A DNA stretch of 64,000 nucleotides from Diprion similis. Lineage: Eukaryota; Arthropoda; Insecta; Hymenoptera; Diprionidae. The notes under the pieces are model-generated. The model was not told the origin of the DNA. It was given only the letters and a program-made list of their open reading frames with translations, and searched no databases. Shown here piece after piece: positions 61,936 to 64,000 of the stretch. Positions within the stretch are counted from its first letter, which is position 1; each line of letters opens with the position of its first letter. Where the stretch lies: positions 2,592,501 to 2,656,500 of the forward strand of contig NC_060117.1 in NCBI RefSeq assembly GCF_021155765.1, in the 5' to 3' direction. The position numbers were made by a program, and so were the translations under genes.

Positions 61936-64000
61936 AAAATCGACCCTCTCCATTTTTCTTCACCTTTTCTCTCTTTCTCGATCACGTGGTAGAAGAAACT
62001 CCAAAATCAAAACAATTTTATCCCAATTTTTACCAATTTTCTGCTTTCAAGCTGCACTCACAGTATCACAGGCTCGCCTAGAAAGGTTTTGTATCGTTGC
62101 CGTTGCCTCGGTCTCCCATTTTCCCGCATATAAAAGCACAAAGTCCCGCAGTTTGTCGGGATAAACACGTACTCGTTAATTACCCACCCCAATTCCACTT
62201 CCCCAACCGTCACGTCGGTCGCTATTAGCACGAGACCGGTTAATTTTTTACATAAGCCCGCGTTATTTAATCGCCTCATTTATCCTTTCGCTTATTTTAG
62301 TTTATTTAGTTTAATTCTTGTTCAGTTTTGTAGTTTTTATTTTTTTTATTACATCAATTTCGAAGCGCTATATATATATATATATCAGAGTTTTTTTTAT
62401 TTTCGTTTTCTTATTGTTCATAAATTTGCGAAACGATTCAGCTTGTATTTTTTTCTTTCGGATGTTTAATCTTTTATTCATCAACTAAACAGCTTTGAAA
62501 ATATTCGTTTTTTCGCTCGAGACTAAGAAAAACTAAAAGCCTTATTTATTTTTTTTCTCCGGTCTAAGAAACCAACGAACTCGTCAATTGCGTTCTCGTT
62601 CTTTCTTTTACATCGTATCGCGGAAAATATCATAGTGGATTTTTTTCTCCCACTCCTTTGTGCGTTGAGGAAAAAAAGAAAAAAAAAAAAAAAAAAAAAA
62701 GAGAAGCGAAAGGGAAAGCGAAGAAAAAAAATGAGATGGACGAACCGTATCCACTTTTTTGAAATCCCTTTGAAATCGCATCGAGTATAATGAAGAGACG
62801 AACTGTATGAGAGGAAGAGAGAGAAAAAGAGAGAGGAAGTACCCTTTAAGGGGATGTAGAAAAACGTGTGAGGAAGGGAGAAAGCGATATGCGAAGGGAC
62901 GTGTGAAGAAAAGTAGGAGAAGAATAATAAGGCTGTACATCACTTTACAGGATCTGTCGCAGCAGCAACTTAAACTCAGACTCAGACTCAGGGTTTGGTA
63001 CGTGACATAACCGCAAACACTGCAAGTAGTATGGCGATGTCACGCACAGAGGCGAGGGAAAGGGAAAAGGGAGAAGAATGGAAAGGGAACGAGGGGTGAA
63101 GACCAGCGACGAGTGAATGAGTTTTTGAGGAAACCTTTTCTTTCGATCAATCAAAGATGTTTGAAAGATTCTTAAAATTTTCTCTGCTCGTTTATACCGT
63201 CATTTTTATCTATTACTTTTCCCCTTTTTTTTGAGAATTTTCTTTCAACGAATATTGTTGTTTTTTTTCTTTTTTAATCTTTTTTAAAATTTATTTCGAC
63301 ATTGGAGGAGCCTTCGTATGAAAAGTTCTATCGATTTGCTTCACTCAAGAGCGAGAGATAATCGTGATAATTTTTTCTTACAATTCAAAGTTAGAATTTT
63401 CAAAGAATTTTTAGGTCAGTCTTGAAACGAATCGTGAATTGAATCCACGCAAAATTCAGAGCTCAAACTATTAACTTTCAAATAGAATACGAAGACAAAA
63501 AATGGTCGACTCGTTATGCCAGATTTTCCGCTCTTTCTACTTTTCCTTTTCTCTGTTGTTATATTCTATTCGTTATTCGTTAACATCGTCGTATTTACGT
63601 TACCGTTATTACGATTACCGTTATTGTCATTACAGAACGTACGTTGTTCCACGACGCAATATGCATGAAGGCAATATTACGTCGAGTTGACGATATTACG
63701 CCGTCGCGCGTCGCCTAGATCCCTTTTGCCTATCTTGTGCCATCCCACGATGCAGCAATAGATGGTGGAATTGAAGGAAAAACTACGCACACAAGTGCAA
63801 ATTGTGTACCTTTGCGAAGGCAAGAATCTTATTAAGGCTCAATTTATTATTTACGGAAATATAATACGAAAACGGGAGTAGCTGGGACAACGGCGCAAGG
63901 CTCAAGTTGGCAATATTCGTCTTCTATTCGCTTATTGTTTCATTTTTTTACCCTTTTTTCAACCGTTACGTCTCGTTTTCTACTTCGGATTGCAGTCAGC
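61936..64000. other. Gene-free right end of the window
   Basis: AT-rich with an (AT)n run at 62371-62384, an A-run at about 62680-62700, GA-rich stretches at 62810-62890 and 63055-63095, and a CAGACT repeat at 62974-62990. Nothing coding is supported. Confidence 0.4.

Overview
The window is AT-rich animal genomic DNA. Its genes have short exons, GT-AG introns (one GC-AG) and AATAAA poly(A) signals. The gene content points to an insect: an aspartate/cysteine-sulfinate decarboxylase of the 'black' type, a UXT prefoldin-like protein, an ELOVL fatty-acid elongase and a secreted C-type lectin resembling hemolymph lipopolysaccharide-binding proteins. A hymenopteran is plausible, because this lectin type and many short hairpin MITEs are common there, but the order is an inference. 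I saw no rRNA, tRNA, CRISPR array or prokaryotic feature.

Layout. 0.2-0.65 kb: UXT, last exon(s). 1.2-5.3 kb: a complete six-exon black-type decarboxylase whose last intron is GC-AG. 5.4-13.1 kb: two tandem-repeat blocks, a possible GC-rich 5' exon and a hairpin hAT-type MITE. 13.1-17.1 kb: a six-exon ELOVL elongase of 261 residues. 17.1-53.7 kb: a long gene-poor stretch. It holds a second hAT MITE, a foldback MITE, a large inverted duplication centred near 31.37 kb with a Tc1/mariner-like MITE nested in one arm, a doubtful piggyBac-like element, two solo LTRs with different 4-bp target duplications, one possible exon at 39.95 kb and one cysteine-rich minus-strand ORF at 42.3-42.5 kb. 53.6-58.1 kb: the lectin locus, with two copies of a promoter/signal-peptide/exon-2 module upstream of a single lectin-domain exon. 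MITEs separate the modules, and a MITE remnant starts at the lectin stop codon. 58.7-64 kb: gene-free sequence with another foldback MITE and a near-perfect 67-bp hairpin.

The four genes do not form a pathway. UXT belongs to prefoldin-like chaperone complexes. The decarboxylase makes beta-alanine (cuticle tanning) or hypotaurine. The elongase acts in the ER on very-long-chain fatty acids. The lectin is a predicted hemolymph immune recognition protein. The observations most worth a second look are two loci with two-tier identity, where a nearly identical segment adjoins a strongly diverged one: the lectin modules and the 31-kb palindrome. Both patterns suggest recent gene conversion or re-duplication on top of an older duplication. 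I did all alignments by eye, so identity estimates are approximate.
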